Below, piece after piece: positions 52,740-63,592 of a stretch of 64,000 nt of DNA. The notes beneath the pieces were generated by a model that did not search any database, was not told the origin of the DNA, and worked only from the letters and a program-made list of their open reading frames with translations. How positions within the stretch are numbered: position 1 is the stretch's first letter; every line of letters begins with the position of its first letter. The DNA is taken from contig NZ_AUKJ01000018.1 of NCBI RefSeq assembly GCF_000424685.1, positions 1-64,000 on the forward strand, written 5' to 3'. Made by a program: the position numbers and the translations under genes. Origin of the DNA: Methylococcus capsulatus str. Texas = ATCC 19069. GTDB taxonomy: Bacteria > Pseudomonadota > Gammaproteobacteria > Methylococcales > Methylococcaceae.

Positions 52740-54515
52740 ATGACCATCTCCCGGCTGCTGCTGATCGCCTTCCTGTCGCTGACTTTCCTGGCGTTGGCCC
52801 TGTTGGCGAGCCTTTCGTTCTTCGCCTCACGCGAAGCGCTGGCGGAGGAAATCGGCCGCAACCTCGCCAAGGACGCCACGCTGTTGATGGAACAGGTCGA
52901 CATGCAGTTGTTCGAGCGCCTGCAGAACATCCATTCCTGGAGCCGGCTCGACGTCATGCAGGACGCCAGAGTGGGCGATGTGGACAAACGGCTCGCCCGC
53001 TTCCTCACGGACATCCGCCAAGGCTATGGCGAGGTCTACAGCGAGCTCTTCTTCGCCGACGGGACCGGCCGTGTCGTCGCCTCCAGCACCACCGCCGCCA
53101 TCGGCCGAACCCAAGCGCTCCAGGCACCTTGGGTCGGCGCCAAGCTGCCCAATGGCGAAGTCTTCCTGCAACCGTTGGATCTGCAAGCGCCCTACAGCCA
53201 GGCCTCCCTCCTGATCCACACCCCGGTTTACAGCCGTTACGACGGACGCGAAATCGGCGGTCTGTACGGCGCATTCGACCTGTGGCAGATTTTCCGCCTG
53301 TTCGACCAGGCCGAACATTCCGTTTCGGGCAACCGGTACGTCGCCCTCATAGACCAGGAAGGACGTCTGGTTGCCGGTTCGGCGTCGTTGCGCGATCGTG
53401 GACTCCTGCTGGCAAAAGCATTGTCGGACTGGCGCCCCGACGGCATGGCGACGTTCACCCGGAACGGCGTGCCGCTGCTGAAGGGGGAGGTCTTGATCGG
53501 ACATGCCGCTTCCCGCGGCTATCAGGGTTATCCCGGCCTCGGCTGGTCGGTCCTGGTATTCCAGCCGACCGATCAGGCCTTTCGCTCGGTGAGGGCACTG
53601 CTCTGGCTGTTCAGCCTGGTTTTCCTCGTCACCGGGCTACTCGCCGGCGTCGCCGCGCTGGCGGTCGCCGGCAGGATCGCCCGCCCCCTGGTACGGCTGA
53701 CGGCCTGGACCCGCGATTTCGTGCGTCACGAAAACGCCGTCGGCCCTCACATCGCCGGCACCCGTGAAGTGAGGGAACTGGGAACGGCATTCGGGCAGAT
53801 GCTCGAGAATCTGCAACAATCCCGCCAGCAAGTCATCCACGCCGCAAAGCTGGCGATGGTCGGCGAAATGGCCGCGATCATGGCGCACGAGGTACGTACT
53901 CCTCTGGGAATCCTGCACACCTCGGCGCAGATGCTGCAGCGCGAACCTCAACTGAGCGCCGAAGGGCTCGAACTGACCCGCTTCATGCTCGACGAGTCGG
54001 CTCGGCTCGAGCGGCTGATCTCAACCCTGCTGGAATGCGCTCGCCCCCGCCCGCCGAGAATGCGGTCGTGCGATGTGCACGCCATCGTGCGGCGCGTCGC
54101 CGATTTGCTGGCGACCCAGGCGCGGAAAAAGAACATCCGCCTCGGCTGCTCGCTGAAAGCGGAAAATTCGACGACGGCATGCGACGAGGAGCTGCTGATG
54201 CAAGTGTTCCTTAACCTTGTCATGAACGCCATCCAGATCACCCCTTCCGGGGGACGTGTGGAAGTCCGCTCGAGCTCGGATCGGGAGGCACTGTCGGTGG
54301 AAGTCGACGACGATGGTCCCGGAATCCCCGAGCAAAACCGCCCGAAGGTGTTCGATCCGTTCTTCACCACTCGCGAAGGCGGCATCGGCCTAGGGCTCAC
54401 CGTCACCCGCCAGATCGTCGACGCCCATCACGGCCGCATCGTCGCGGAAGCCTCCGAGTGGGGCGGAGCGCGCTTCAAGGTCAGCCTGCCACTGAAGGAG
54501 GAAACCACGTCATGA
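52740..54515 (+). CDS. Membrane sensor histidine kinase
   Basis: Kinase of 591 residues: N-terminal span (LLLIAFLSLTFLALALLASLSFF), a periplasmic double-Cache-like sensor of about 260 residues, a second span (LLWLFSLVFLVTGLLAGVAALAV), a HAMP-type linker, a HisKA domain with His383 in MAHEVRTPLG, and a HATPase domain (LNLVMNAIQITP, DDGPGIP, FTTREGGIGLGLTV). ATG overlap shows the response regulator is coupled downstream. The divergent porin and PstS-like protein are likely targets or ligand-side partners. Confidence 0.92.
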   Translation: MTISRLLLIAFLSLTFLALALLASLSFFASREALAEEIGRNLAKDATLLMEQVDMQLFERLQNIHSWSRLDVMQDARVGDVDKRLARFLTDIRQGYGEVYSELFFADGTGRVVASSTTAAIGRTQALQAPWVGAKLPNGEVFLQPLDLQAPYSQASLLIHTPVYSRYDGREIGGLYGAFDLWQIFRLFDQAEHSVSGNRYVALIDQEGRLVAGSASLRDRGLLLAKALSDWRPDGMATFTRNGVPLLKGEVLIGHAASRGYQGYPGLGWSVLVFQPTDQAFRSVRALLWLFSLVFLVTGLLAGVAALAVAGRIARPLVRLTAWTRDFVRHENAVGPHIAGTREVRELGTAFGQMLENLQQSRQQVIHAAKLAMVGEMAAIMAHEVRTPLGILHTSAQMLQREPQLSAEGLELTRFMLDESARLERLISTLLECARPRPPRMRSCDVHAIVRRVADLLATQARKKNIRLGCSLKAENSTTACDEELLMQVFLNLVMNAIQITPSGGRVEVRSSSDREALSVEVDDDGPGIPEQNRPKVFDPFFTTREGGIGLGLTVTRQIVDAHHGRIVAEASEWGGARFKVSLPLKEETTS

Positions 54516-54880
54516 CCAGACCCTGCATCCTGGTAGTGGACGACGAACCCAACGGCCGTCGGATGCTGGAAATACTGCTGTCCCGGCTGGGCTGCGATGT
54601 GTTGTCGGCGGGCGATGGAAAATCGGCCCTGAAGCAAATCGGCGAAAGCGCCATCGATCTGATCATCACCGACATCAACATGCCGGAACTGGACGGGTTG
54701 AGCCTGCTCGCGGCGCTGAAAACCATGGGCATCACGACCCCGGTCATCCTGGTGACAGCCTATGGCACCGACGAAAGCGCGCTCACTGCCCTGAATCAGG
54801 GCGCATTCGACTACCTGGTGCGCCCGCTCTGCCTGGACCGGGTGGAATCGGTCATACGCAAAGCGCTGGAACGGCATTGA
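54512..54880 (+). CDS. Stand-alone receiver-domain response regulator
   Basis: CheY-like protein of 122 residues with only a receiver domain: acidic pocket VVDDE, phospho-acceptor Asp54 in ITDINMPE, switch Thr in LVTAYG, and the usual K replaced by Arg in VRPL. No output domain, so it must act by protein contact or in a phosphorelay. Start codon overlaps the kinase stop (ATGA). It faces nadC with 8 bp between stops. Confidence 0.92.
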   Translation: MTRPCILVVDDEPNGRRMLEILLSRLGCDVLSAGDGKSALKQIGESAIDLIITDINMPELDGLSLLAALKTMGITTPVILVTAYGTDESALTALNQGAFDYLVRPLCLDRVESVIRKALERH

Positions 54881-54888
54881 GACGGCCG

Positions 54889-55731
54889 TCAGCCAAGCAG
54901 GGCGATGCGCATGGACAGATCGATCGCGCGGAGGTGTTTGGTCAATCCGCCAACCGAAATGAAATCCACCCCGGTTTCCGCCACGGCACGAACATTGTCG
55001 AGATCGATGTTGCCGGACACTTCCAGTTCCGCACGCCCTGCGGCGACGGCGACCGCCTTGCTCAAGGCATCCCGTTCGAAGTCATCCAGCATGATCCGGT
55101 CGGCACCGGCGGCCAAGGCCTGTTCGAGTTCCGGGAAGTTTTCCACCTCGACCTCGACCAGGACACCCGGATGCAGTCGGCGCGCCGTTGCCACCGCCTC
55201 ACCGATGGAGCCGGCGGCGGCGATGTGATTTTCCTTGATGAGCACGGCATCGTAGAGACCGGCGCGGTGATTGTGGCAGCCTCCGCACCGCACGGCGTAT
55301 TTCTGGGCCAGACGCAGGCCGGGAAGGGTTTTCCGGGTGTCCAGGACTTTCACGCCGGTGCCGGCGACGGCCTGGGCGTACCGGCGGGCGATGGTCGCGG
55401 TCCCGGACAAGGTCTGTAGCAGGTTGAGCGCCGTGCGCTCGCCGCTGAGCAACGCCCTGGCGTTTCCTTCGACTTCACACACGCAGTCACCGGCGGAAAC
55501 TTCCGCGCCTTCCTCGGCCAACCAGATTACCCTAACGGCGGGATCGAGCCGCCGGAAAACGGCCTCGAACCATGCCTGCCCGCACAAGACCATGGACTCC
55601 CGGGTAACGACCTCGGCCCGGGCGGAAACCGACGCTGGAACGACGTCGGCCGTCAGATCGCCGGCGCCTAGATCTTCGGCGATGTAGCGATCGATGTCGT
55701 CGAGGTTCAACTCGACCGGGGTCTGGCTCAT
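54889..55731 (-). CDS. nadC: Nicotinate-nucleotide pyrophosphorylase
   Basis: Quinolinate phosphoribosyltransferase of 280 residues in de novo NAD synthesis. Conserved: [80 protein letters not shown] and [10 protein letters not shown]. It starts 4 bp after the PstS-like gene on the same strand, so it is likely in that transcript. Confidence 0.95.
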   Translation of the reverse strand: MSQTPVELNLDDIDRYIAEDLGAGDLTADVVPASVSARAEVVTRESMVLCGQAWFEAVFRRLDPAVRVIWLAEEGAEVSAGDCVCEVEGNARALLSGERTALNLLQTLSGTATIARRYAQAVAGTGVKVLDTRKTLPGLRLAQKYAVRCGGCHNHRAGLYDAVLIKENHIAAAGSIGEAVATARRLHPGVLVEVEVENFPELEQALAAGADRIMLDDFERDALSKAVAVAAGRAELEVSGNIDLDNVRAVAETGVDFISVGGLTKHLRAIDLSMRIALLG

Positions 55732-55735
55732 CGGC

Positions 55736-56887
55736 CTATCCGTGCGACTTCCTGGCCCCCTTCTCCTTAGCGGATTTGGCTTTGCTGGCCGACTTGCTTT
55801 CCCTGCTTCCGGGTTTCTTTCCGTTCTTGGCTGCCGCGGGCTCCGCCAAGGCCACGATTCCTTTCAATTTCTCCAACTCGATGGTCCGTTCGGCGGCTGG
55901 CATCGGGATCAGACCGTCGGCGATGAGATAGCCTTCGTCACCCCAGGCCCTATCGCTGGTGAATTCCTTGAGATAGGCCTCCATGCCCGGTGCCAGGCCC
56001 AAATGCGCCTGTTTGACATACATGTAAAGGGGCCGACCCACCGGATAGCGCTGTGATTTGACGGATTCGTAGGTCGGCTCGATGCCTTCGATGGGAGCCG
56101 CGACCAGTTCGGACCGGTGCTTGGCAAGGACGCCGAAATCGATGATGCCTAGGCCATGGCCGCTTGCAATATGATCGATGATGCTGCTTTCCGGCTCACT
56201 CTCATAAACACCGTCCTCGCGGATGGACTGGCAGAGTTTTTTGAACCTGGCCTCGTTGGCCAGCATCATCTGTTTCATCGCCGGAAAGCCCGCGCAGCCC
56301 GCTTCGAGCACGTCCTCGGCGAAAGTGTCACGGGTTCCGGAACTCAAGGGCGGTCCCCACACTACGATGGGCCGATCCGGCAAAGCGGGGTTGACTTCGC
56401 TCCATTTCCTGTAGGGGTTCGGTATCAGCCGGTCGCAGGACCCACTGCACTTGGGATCCGGGACCATTTTGGCCAAGGCCAGGTACAGGTCGCGGTTGGT
56501 CAAGTTCCAAGGCCCGTCTTTACGTGACTGCGCGACGACGATGCCGTCATAGCCGATCTTCAATTCGGTGATTTCGTTCACGCCGTTGAGCCCGCATTCC
56601 TCGCGCTCGACCTTCTTCATCATTCGGGAGGCAAGCACGATGTCGGGATAGTTCCGACCCGTCCCTTCGCAGAACAGCTTGATGCCGCCGCCGGTGCCGG
56701 TGGACTCGACTTTCGGCTTGCGGATCTTGCCCGATGCCGACACATGGTCCGCCACGGCGCTGGCTAGGGGGAAAATCGTCGACGAGCCCGCGATCAAGAG
56801 ATAAGGGCGTCCGAATTCCGCTTGCGCCGTTGCGGCATGGAAAAACAGGACTGAAGCGGCGGCGTACGCCGGGAATCTTTTTAGCAC
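55736..56887 (-). CDS. Solitary PstS-family substrate-binding protein
   Basis: Periplasmic protein of 383 residues: signal peptide ending ATAQA (residue 23), then [17 protein letters not shown] and [13 protein letters not shown], the phosphate-binding-loop pattern of PstS. Four additional cysteines (CGLNG, CSGSCDR, CAGF) could form disulfides. The last 30 residues are Lys/Ser-rich and unusual. No pstC, pstA or pstB is nearby, so the partner is unknown; phoBR lies 1.4 kb upstream. It precedes nadC by 4 bp. Confidence 0.85.
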   Translation of the reverse strand: MLKRFPAYAAASVLFFHAATAQAEFGRPYLLIAGSSTIFPLASAVADHVSASGKIRKPKVESTGTGGGIKLFCEGTGRNYPDIVLASRMMKKVEREECGLNGVNEITELKIGYDGIVVAQSRKDGPWNLTNRDLYLALAKMVPDPKCSGSCDRLIPNPYRKWSEVNPALPDRPIVVWGPPLSSGTRDTFAEDVLEAGCAGFPAMKQMMLANEARFKKLCQSIREDGVYESEPESSIIDHIASGHGLGIIDFGVLAKHRSELVAAPIEGIEPTYESVKSQRYPVGRPLYMYVKQAHLGLAPGMEAYLKEFTSDRAWGDEGYLIADGLIPMPAAERTIELEKLKGIVALAEPAAAKNGKKPGSRESKSASKAKSAKEKGARKSHG

Positions 56888-56985
56888 CTGATATCCTCGT
56901 GAATGGGTTGGACCAACAGCAGTGGCGTCTACCCGAACGTCGGGTATCCGACGGGGCCGATTGTACTACTGCCTCGGCGCGCGCC

Positions 56986-57017
56986 AAAAAAGCAAACCCG
57001 CCGGAAGGCGGGTTTGC
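56986..57017 (-). terminator. Rho-independent terminator of ompA
   Basis: Perfect 11-bp inverted repeat (56992-57002 and 57007-57017) with a GGAA loop. On the minus strand it is followed by six T residues. It lies about 40 bases after the ompA-family stop. The clearest terminator in the window. Confidence 0.88.
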
Positions 57018-57058
57018 GGGTCGGGCGGTGCGGAAGGCCGGCCGAAGCCAGCCGCCGG

Positions 57059-58105
57059 TCAGTCACCCATCCAGATCAGTTCCACGCGGCGGTTCTTTTC
57101 ACGATCCGCTTCGCTATGCTCGGGAACCAGCGGATATTCCTCGCCATAGCCCTTCGGATAGAGCTGGTTGGTCACGCCCTTGGCCTTCAGGTAGTCGGCC
57201 ACCGAATGCGCACGGCGAATCGACAGGCGCATGTTGTACTCGTTGGTACCCTCGGTGCTGGTATGGCCGGCGACTTCGATGTCCCGCTTCTCGGGGAAAA
57301 GGATCAGGTTTTCCGCCGTCTCGTCGAGGATACGCTTGGCGCTGTCGGTCAGCTCGGCCGAGTCGTACTTGAAGTTGACGCCATGCAGCTCGATGCGGAT
57401 CAAGCAGCCATCGCTGTCGACCTTCGCGCCCTTCATCGTGCCGGGACATTTGTCGAGGCAGTCGTTCACACCGTCGCCATCGGAATCGCGCGATTCGCAG
57501 GTGTCCTGGGCAACCGGTGCGGCGGCCACGGCTGCATGGGGCTTCTCGCCGAACGGAACCATGAAGCCGATGTTCAGTATCAAACCGTGCTGGTCTCCAG
57601 GACCATTATTGTCCGCCAGCACGTTGGCACGGTAACGAAGGTCACCGCGGAGCAGGAAGTTGTCGCTCAGCTCGTAGTTTGCACCGAGCCCGGCTTCCCC
57701 CAGGAAACGGGTCGATCGATTATTTCCGTTGTAGCCCCAGGTCGAACCACCGGCGGCAACGACCGCATACGGCTGGAACGCATCCCTAGAAAAGTAATAC
57801 TGCACGTCGACCACGCCGCCGTACATGTCCGCGTTACGGTTCTCCGGCCCACCTACATTGGTGGTGTTGCCTTCGTAATGATTCCACAACGGACGTACTT
57901 CGACATTGAAGTATTCATTGATAATCTTGCCGATGCCAAGACCTGCGCCCCAGGCTTGCTGAAGAATGCCCGGACTACGCCCCGTATAGGTGTACTCCGC
58001 GACCGGCGCAATGTACCAGCGGTCGTCCATGAAAGTCTCTTCGGCCTGTACCGAAGCGGTCGCTGCGGCCACCATGCCCAGCGCCATCAAAGTGCGTTTA
58101 ACCAT
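57059..58105 (-). CDS. OmpA-family outer membrane protein
   Basis: Protein of 348 residues. Signal peptide (VKRTLMALGMVAAATASVQA), an eight-strand barrel region (WYIAPVAEYTYTG ... GLILNIGFMVPFG), a calcium-binding thrombospondin type-3 repeat (DSDGDGVNDCLDKCPGT) and a C-terminal OmpA peptidoglycan-binding domain (VNFKYDSAELTDSAKRILDE, EVAGHTSTEG, RAHSVADYL, NRRVELIW). AAGGAG lies 7 bases before ATG 58105; an upstream ATG at 58123 would place that site inside the gene. OprF/OmpA-type structural role in the envelope. Confidence 0.94.
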   Translation of the reverse strand: MVKRTLMALGMVAAATASVQAEETFMDDRWYIAPVAEYTYTGRSPGILQQAWGAGLGIGKIINEYFNVEVRPLWNHYEGNTTNVGGPENRNADMYGGVVDVQYYFSRDAFQPYAVVAAGGSTWGYNGNNRSTRFLGEAGLGANYELSDNFLLRGDLRYRANVLADNNGPGDQHGLILNIGFMVPFGEKPHAAVAAAPVAQDTCESRDSDGDGVNDCLDKCPGTMKGAKVDSDGCLIRIELHGVNFKYDSAELTDSAKRILDETAENLILFPEKRDIEVAGHTSTEGTNEYNMRLSIRRAHSVADYLKAKGVTNQLYPKGYGEEYPLVPEHSEADREKNRRVELIWMGD

Positions 58106-58134
58106 ACCCCGTCTCCTTAGCAAAAATGCAACAA

Positions 58135-58146
58135 ATCACGCGTGAT
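58135..58146. promoter_or_regulatory. 12-bp palindrome in ompA leader
   Basis: ATCACGCGTGAT, perfectly palindromic, 30 bases before the ompA ATG and about 10-20 bases downstream of the predicted transcript start. A position typical of a repressor operator. Confidence 0.45.
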
Positions 58147-58161
58147 AAAACAACAGGTCCA

Positions 58162-58191
58162 ATAGTAAAACAGCCTAACAGACGAGCGCAA
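58162..58191 (-). promoter_or_regulatory. Putative sigma-70 promoter of ompA gene
   Basis: Minus strand: -35 TTGCGC (58186-58191), 18-bp spacer, -10 TACTAT (58162-58167, five of six to consensus). Confidence 0.5.
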
Positions 58192-58302
58192 CCACAATCC
58201 CACCCCCTCCATTGAATTTTCTTGACAGGCGGATTCGAGCCCGATCCGGGGGGATTCAGTGCAAATGATAGAAAAAGAAGGACCCGGAAAGGAACTCGCC
58301 GG

Positions 58303-59619
58303 TTACTCTGGGTCTCCCCTGTCCGCGCCGGGCACGACGCGGCTCGACGGGAAAAGACAGGTGAACCGGCTGCCTCGGCCCAGTTCACTGGCGATGAGCA
58401 ATTCGGCATCATGCCGCGACATGACGTGCTTGACGATGGCGAGTCCCAGGCCGGTGCCCGACTTGTTGCGGCAGCCTTCGATTTCCACCCGATAGAAACG
58501 TTCAGTGAGACGGGGAATGTGTTCCTTCGGAATTCCCGGACCGGTATCTTCGACATCCAGCCGGGCGGCTCCGGATTCCTCCTGCGACCAGCGTACCGTC
58601 ACGGTATCGGACGGTCTGCTGTACTTGATGGCGTTGGAAACCAGATTGGCGAACGCGCTGTGCAGGTCGATCTCGTTGCCCAGTAGGGAAACCTGGGAAT
58701 CGAGTATCAGCCGCACGGGCGTGTGTTCATTCGCCTCCGCCACGTTGGCTTCCTTGCACAGCCGTTCCAGCAGAGCGGGCACCCGAACCACGGCCGCCGG
58801 CTTGGGCGGACCCGATTCCAGGCGGGTGAGGGAAAGCAGATTGTCGACCAGACTCTGCATGCGGCCGGTCTGTTCCACCATGCGCTGGACCATCTTTCGG
58901 TAGGCCGACGGGGGGAGATCCTGTCCGCCCTCGTTCAGCGTTTCCATGTAACCCTTCAAGACCGTCAACGGCGTGCGCAGCTCGTGAGAAACGTTCGCCA
59001 CGAAATCACTGCGCACCCGCTCCATGAAACGGAGCTGGGTCACGTCCTGGGCGATCAGCAGCCTGGAGTCCTCACCGTAGGGGACGACCCGAACCTCCAG
59101 CTGTATCGCCTCGTCCACCGGGGAGGGGATGCAGACGGTCGCGCTGTCCCGGGAATTCTTCAAGTGTTCGGCGAACTTCGGATAGCGCACCAGATTGCCG
59201 ATGTTCTGACCGAGATCGCTCTTGCGGAGGCCGAGAAGACGGCAGGCCGATTCGTTGAACCAGTCGATTTCGTCCCGCGCACCCAGCACCACCGTGGCGT
59301 CCGGCAAGGCGGAAGTCGCCGTCCGGAATTGCTCCAGCATGCGGATGAGCTGCTTCTTACGCCGTTTGTTGCGGCGGCGCAGCTTGTGGATCAGGTAATA
59401 GATTTCTTCCCAGATTCCCGTGCCGGCGGGAACACGGCCGCTCCGCCCGCCCCGCATCCAGACATACAGGCGGTTGGCATGGACCAGGTGATGAAGCAGG
59501 TACAAGAGCGTGCCGACCCACAGGGCGAAACCGAAGTCCTCAGCGATACGGCCAGCGATGACCGCAACCAGCACCACCCAGAATATCGTGAAGAGCTCGG
59601 AGGCCCAGGCCCGGAACAT
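58303..59619 (-). CDS. phoR: Phosphate regulon sensor kinase PhoR
   Basis: Sensor kinase of 438 residues with two N-terminal spans and almost no periplasmic loop, as in PhoR, a charged linker (RRRNKRRKKQ), a PAS domain (about 95-195), HisKA with His212 in VSHELRTPL, and HATPase (LVSNAIKYS, DTGPGIP, GTGLGLAIVKHV). It starts 3 bp after phoB. PhoR senses phosphate through the Pst-PhoU complex, which is not in this window. Confidence 0.93.
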   Translation of the reverse strand: MFRAWASELFTIFWVVLVAVIAGRIAEDFGFALWVGTLLYLLHHLVHANRLYVWMRGGRSGRVPAGTGIWEEIYYLIHKLRRRNKRRKKQLIRMLEQFRTATSALPDATVVLGARDEIDWFNESACRLLGLRKSDLGQNIGNLVRYPKFAEHLKNSRDSATVCIPSPVDEAIQLEVRVVPYGEDSRLLIAQDVTQLRFMERVRSDFVANVSHELRTPLTVLKGYMETLNEGGQDLPPSAYRKMVQRMVEQTGRMQSLVDNLLSLTRLESGPPKPAAVVRVPALLERLCKEANVAEANEHTPVRLILDSQVSLLGNEIDLHSAFANLVSNAIKYSRPSDTVTVRWSQEESGAARLDVEDTGPGIPKEHIPRLTERFYRVEIEGCRNKSGTGLGLAIVKHVMSRHDAELLIASELGRGSRFTCLFPSSRVVPGADRGDPE

Positions 59620-59622
59620 GCG

Positions 59623-60321
59623 TCAGTCGGGCCGCGTCGAGAAACGATAACCAAATCCGCGGACGGTCTGAATCATGTCTTCCCGGTCGTGTTCCGAAAG
59701 TATCTTGCGCAGCCTCCGGATATGGACATCGACCGTGCGTTCCTCGATATAGGCACTGCGGCCCCACACCTGGTCGAGCAGCTGGGCCCGACTGTACACC
59801 TTGCTCGGGTGGGTCAGGAAAAACTCCATCAGGCGGTACTCCGTCGGACTGAGGTTCACCGATTCGTCATCGATGCTGAGTCTGTGTTCATCGGTGTCCA
59901 GCAGGATACCGCCGATCTCGATGCGCCCGTCCAGCTTGGACTGCCGGTTGCTGCGACGCAGGACCGCGCGGATGCGTGCGATCAACTCCCGCGGCGAAAA
60001 GGGCTTGGTCACGTAGTCGTCGGCGCCCACGTCGAGCCCCCTGATCTTGTCTTCCTCCTCACCGCGGGCCGTCACCAGTATCAACGGGATGTCGCCATAA
60101 TTCTCGTCCTTCTTCAGGCGACGCGCCCACTCGACGCCGCTGACGCCGGGCAGCATCCAGTCCAGCAGGATCAGATCGGGTTCCTGTTCGTCCATCCGGT
60201 TCAAGGCCTGCTGGACGTCTCCTGCGGTCTGCACGGCGAAATCCGCCTGTTCGAGGACCAGGGTCAGCATCTCCCGGATGGCTTCCTCGTCTTCCACTAC
60301 CAGCACGTTGATGTCGGACAT
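59623..60321 (-). CDS. phoB: Phosphate regulon response regulator PhoB
   Basis: Response regulator of 232 residues: receiver domain with Asp54 (LLDWMLPG), Lys in VTKPF, and an OmpR-type winged helix (LSPTEYRLMEFFLTHPSKVYSRAQLLDQVWG then YIEERTVDVHIRRLRKIL). The recognition-helix region is typical of PhoB. Forms an operon with phoR. A 7-bp direct repeat lies about 40 bp upstream. Confidence 0.95.
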   Translation of the reverse strand: MSDINVLVVEDEEAIREMLTLVLEQADFAVQTAGDVQQALNRMDEQEPDLILLDWMLPGVSGVEWARRLKKDENYGDIPLILVTARGEEEDKIRGLDVGADDYVTKPFSPRELIARIRAVLRRSNRQSKLDGRIEIGGILLDTDEHRLSIDDESVNLSPTEYRLMEFFLTHPSKVYSRAQLLDQVWGRSAYIEERTVDVHIRRLRKILSEHDREDMIQTVRGFGYRFSTRPD

Positions 60322-60359
60322 TCTTCGGATTCCAGCGTTAAAAAACCGCGTCTAATCTA

Positions 60360-60376
60360 ATTACCGAAGATTACCG
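60360..60376 (-). promoter_or_regulatory. Direct repeat upstream of phoB
   Basis: ATTACCG occurs at 60360-60366 and 60370-60376 (CGGTAAT on the phoB strand), 39-55 bases before the phoB ATG. PhoB binds 7-bp direct repeats with an 11-bp period; this period is 10 and the sequence differs from CTGTCAT, so autoregulation is only a suggestion. Confidence 0.3.
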
Positions 60377-60427
60377 TCCCGTTACAACTCCGCGTCAGGC
60401 CGGGGGACGAAGGCGGCGCGGTCAGCC

Positions 60428-63007
<2,580 letters not shown>

Positions 63008-63045
63008 CGGTTCAACCCCTCAAGGTCGTATTCAATTGTCCGAGG

Positions 63046-63073
63046 TTGTGAGGGCGGGAGCGCTCATTTCAAG
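63046..63073 (-). promoter_or_regulatory. Putative heat-shock (sigma-32) promoter of clpB
   Basis: Minus strand: CTTGAAA (63067-63073), exactly the sigma-32 -35 core, a 12-bp spacer, then CCCTCACAA (63046-63054) resembling the CCCCATNT -10. It is about 40 bases before the clpB ATG, consistent with heat-shock control. Confidence 0.6.
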
Positions 63074-63184
63074 CACACTCTCGGAGTACCCAAGGTGTGG
63101 GCCATGTGTGACAATAACCGCAGGGGAGAATGCCCCGGACAATGGCTTCGGCGATTCATGATGACTTTTCGCTCCGGCGTTGTC

Positions 63185-63209
63185 TAACCAAATGCATGCC
63201 TCGATCGTG
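63185..63209 (+). promoter_or_regulatory. Candidate ECF sigma-factor promoter of RiPP operon
   Basis: TAACC (63185-63189), exactly 16 bases, then CGTG (63206-63209). An AAC-type -35 with a CGT-type -10 at 16 bp is the usual ECF layout. A start near 63216 would leave a 27-base leader containing TTGGAGG before the ATG. A direct repeat of TGCATG (63193-63198, 63208-63213) lies in the same region. Confidence 0.4.
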
Positions 63210-63242
63210 CATGATTACTTACCTTGGAGGATTTGAGCTGCC

Positions 63243-63566
63243 ATGAGCAATAAATTCCAGAAAACCTCGCTGTCGACCGTCGTGGGCACCGCCCTGGCCA
63301 CCTCCCTGTCGGCCGGCACCGTCGCCGCCGAGAACCCCTTCGCCGCCAAGGAACTAACGAGCGGCTACATGCAGGTCGCCGAAGCCGGCAAAGAGCAGAA
63401 GGAAATGAAATGCGGCGCCGAGGTGATGAAAAACAACCCGGAGATGAAGTGCGGCGCCTCGATGATGCAGAGCACCGACACCAAGGCGATGGAAGGCAAG
63501 TGCGCCGGCATGAAGAAAGATGGTGCCTCCCCGGCTCCCGCTCCGGCCGAGACCCCCAAACCCTGA
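63243..63566 (+). CDS. hvfA: HvfA-like secreted metallophore precursor (RiPP)
   Basis: Precursor of 107 residues. N-terminal signal-type leader (KTSLSTVVGTALATSLSAG, processing near VAAE), then NPFAAKELTSGYMQVAE, the conserved stretch that precedes the core in HvfA-type low-complexity peptides, then three cysteine motifs: EMKCGAEVM (Cys57), EMKCGASMM (Cys70) and MEGKCAGMK (Cys87), and a Pro/Ala tail. In characterised relatives a DUF692 oxygenase turns such cysteines into oxazolone-thioamide or related copper-binding groups. Here EGKCG repeats are partly replaced by EMKCG with many Met residues. The DUF692 gene starts 26 bp downstream. RBS TTGGAGG precedes the ATG. Confidence 0.85.
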   Translation: MSNKFQKTSLSTVVGTALATSLSAGTVAAENPFAAKELTSGYMQVAEAGKEQKEMKCGAEVMKNNPEMKCGASMMQSTDTKAMEGKCAGMKKDGASPAPAPAETPKP

Positions 63567-63592
63567 ATTTCCTACGGGCTGCGCCGCGCGGG

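Noticed and set aside
58212-58233. CTGTCA-like PhoB box near the ompA gene and phoR
   Set aside because: Only one half-site resembles the consensus; the second repeat is missing.
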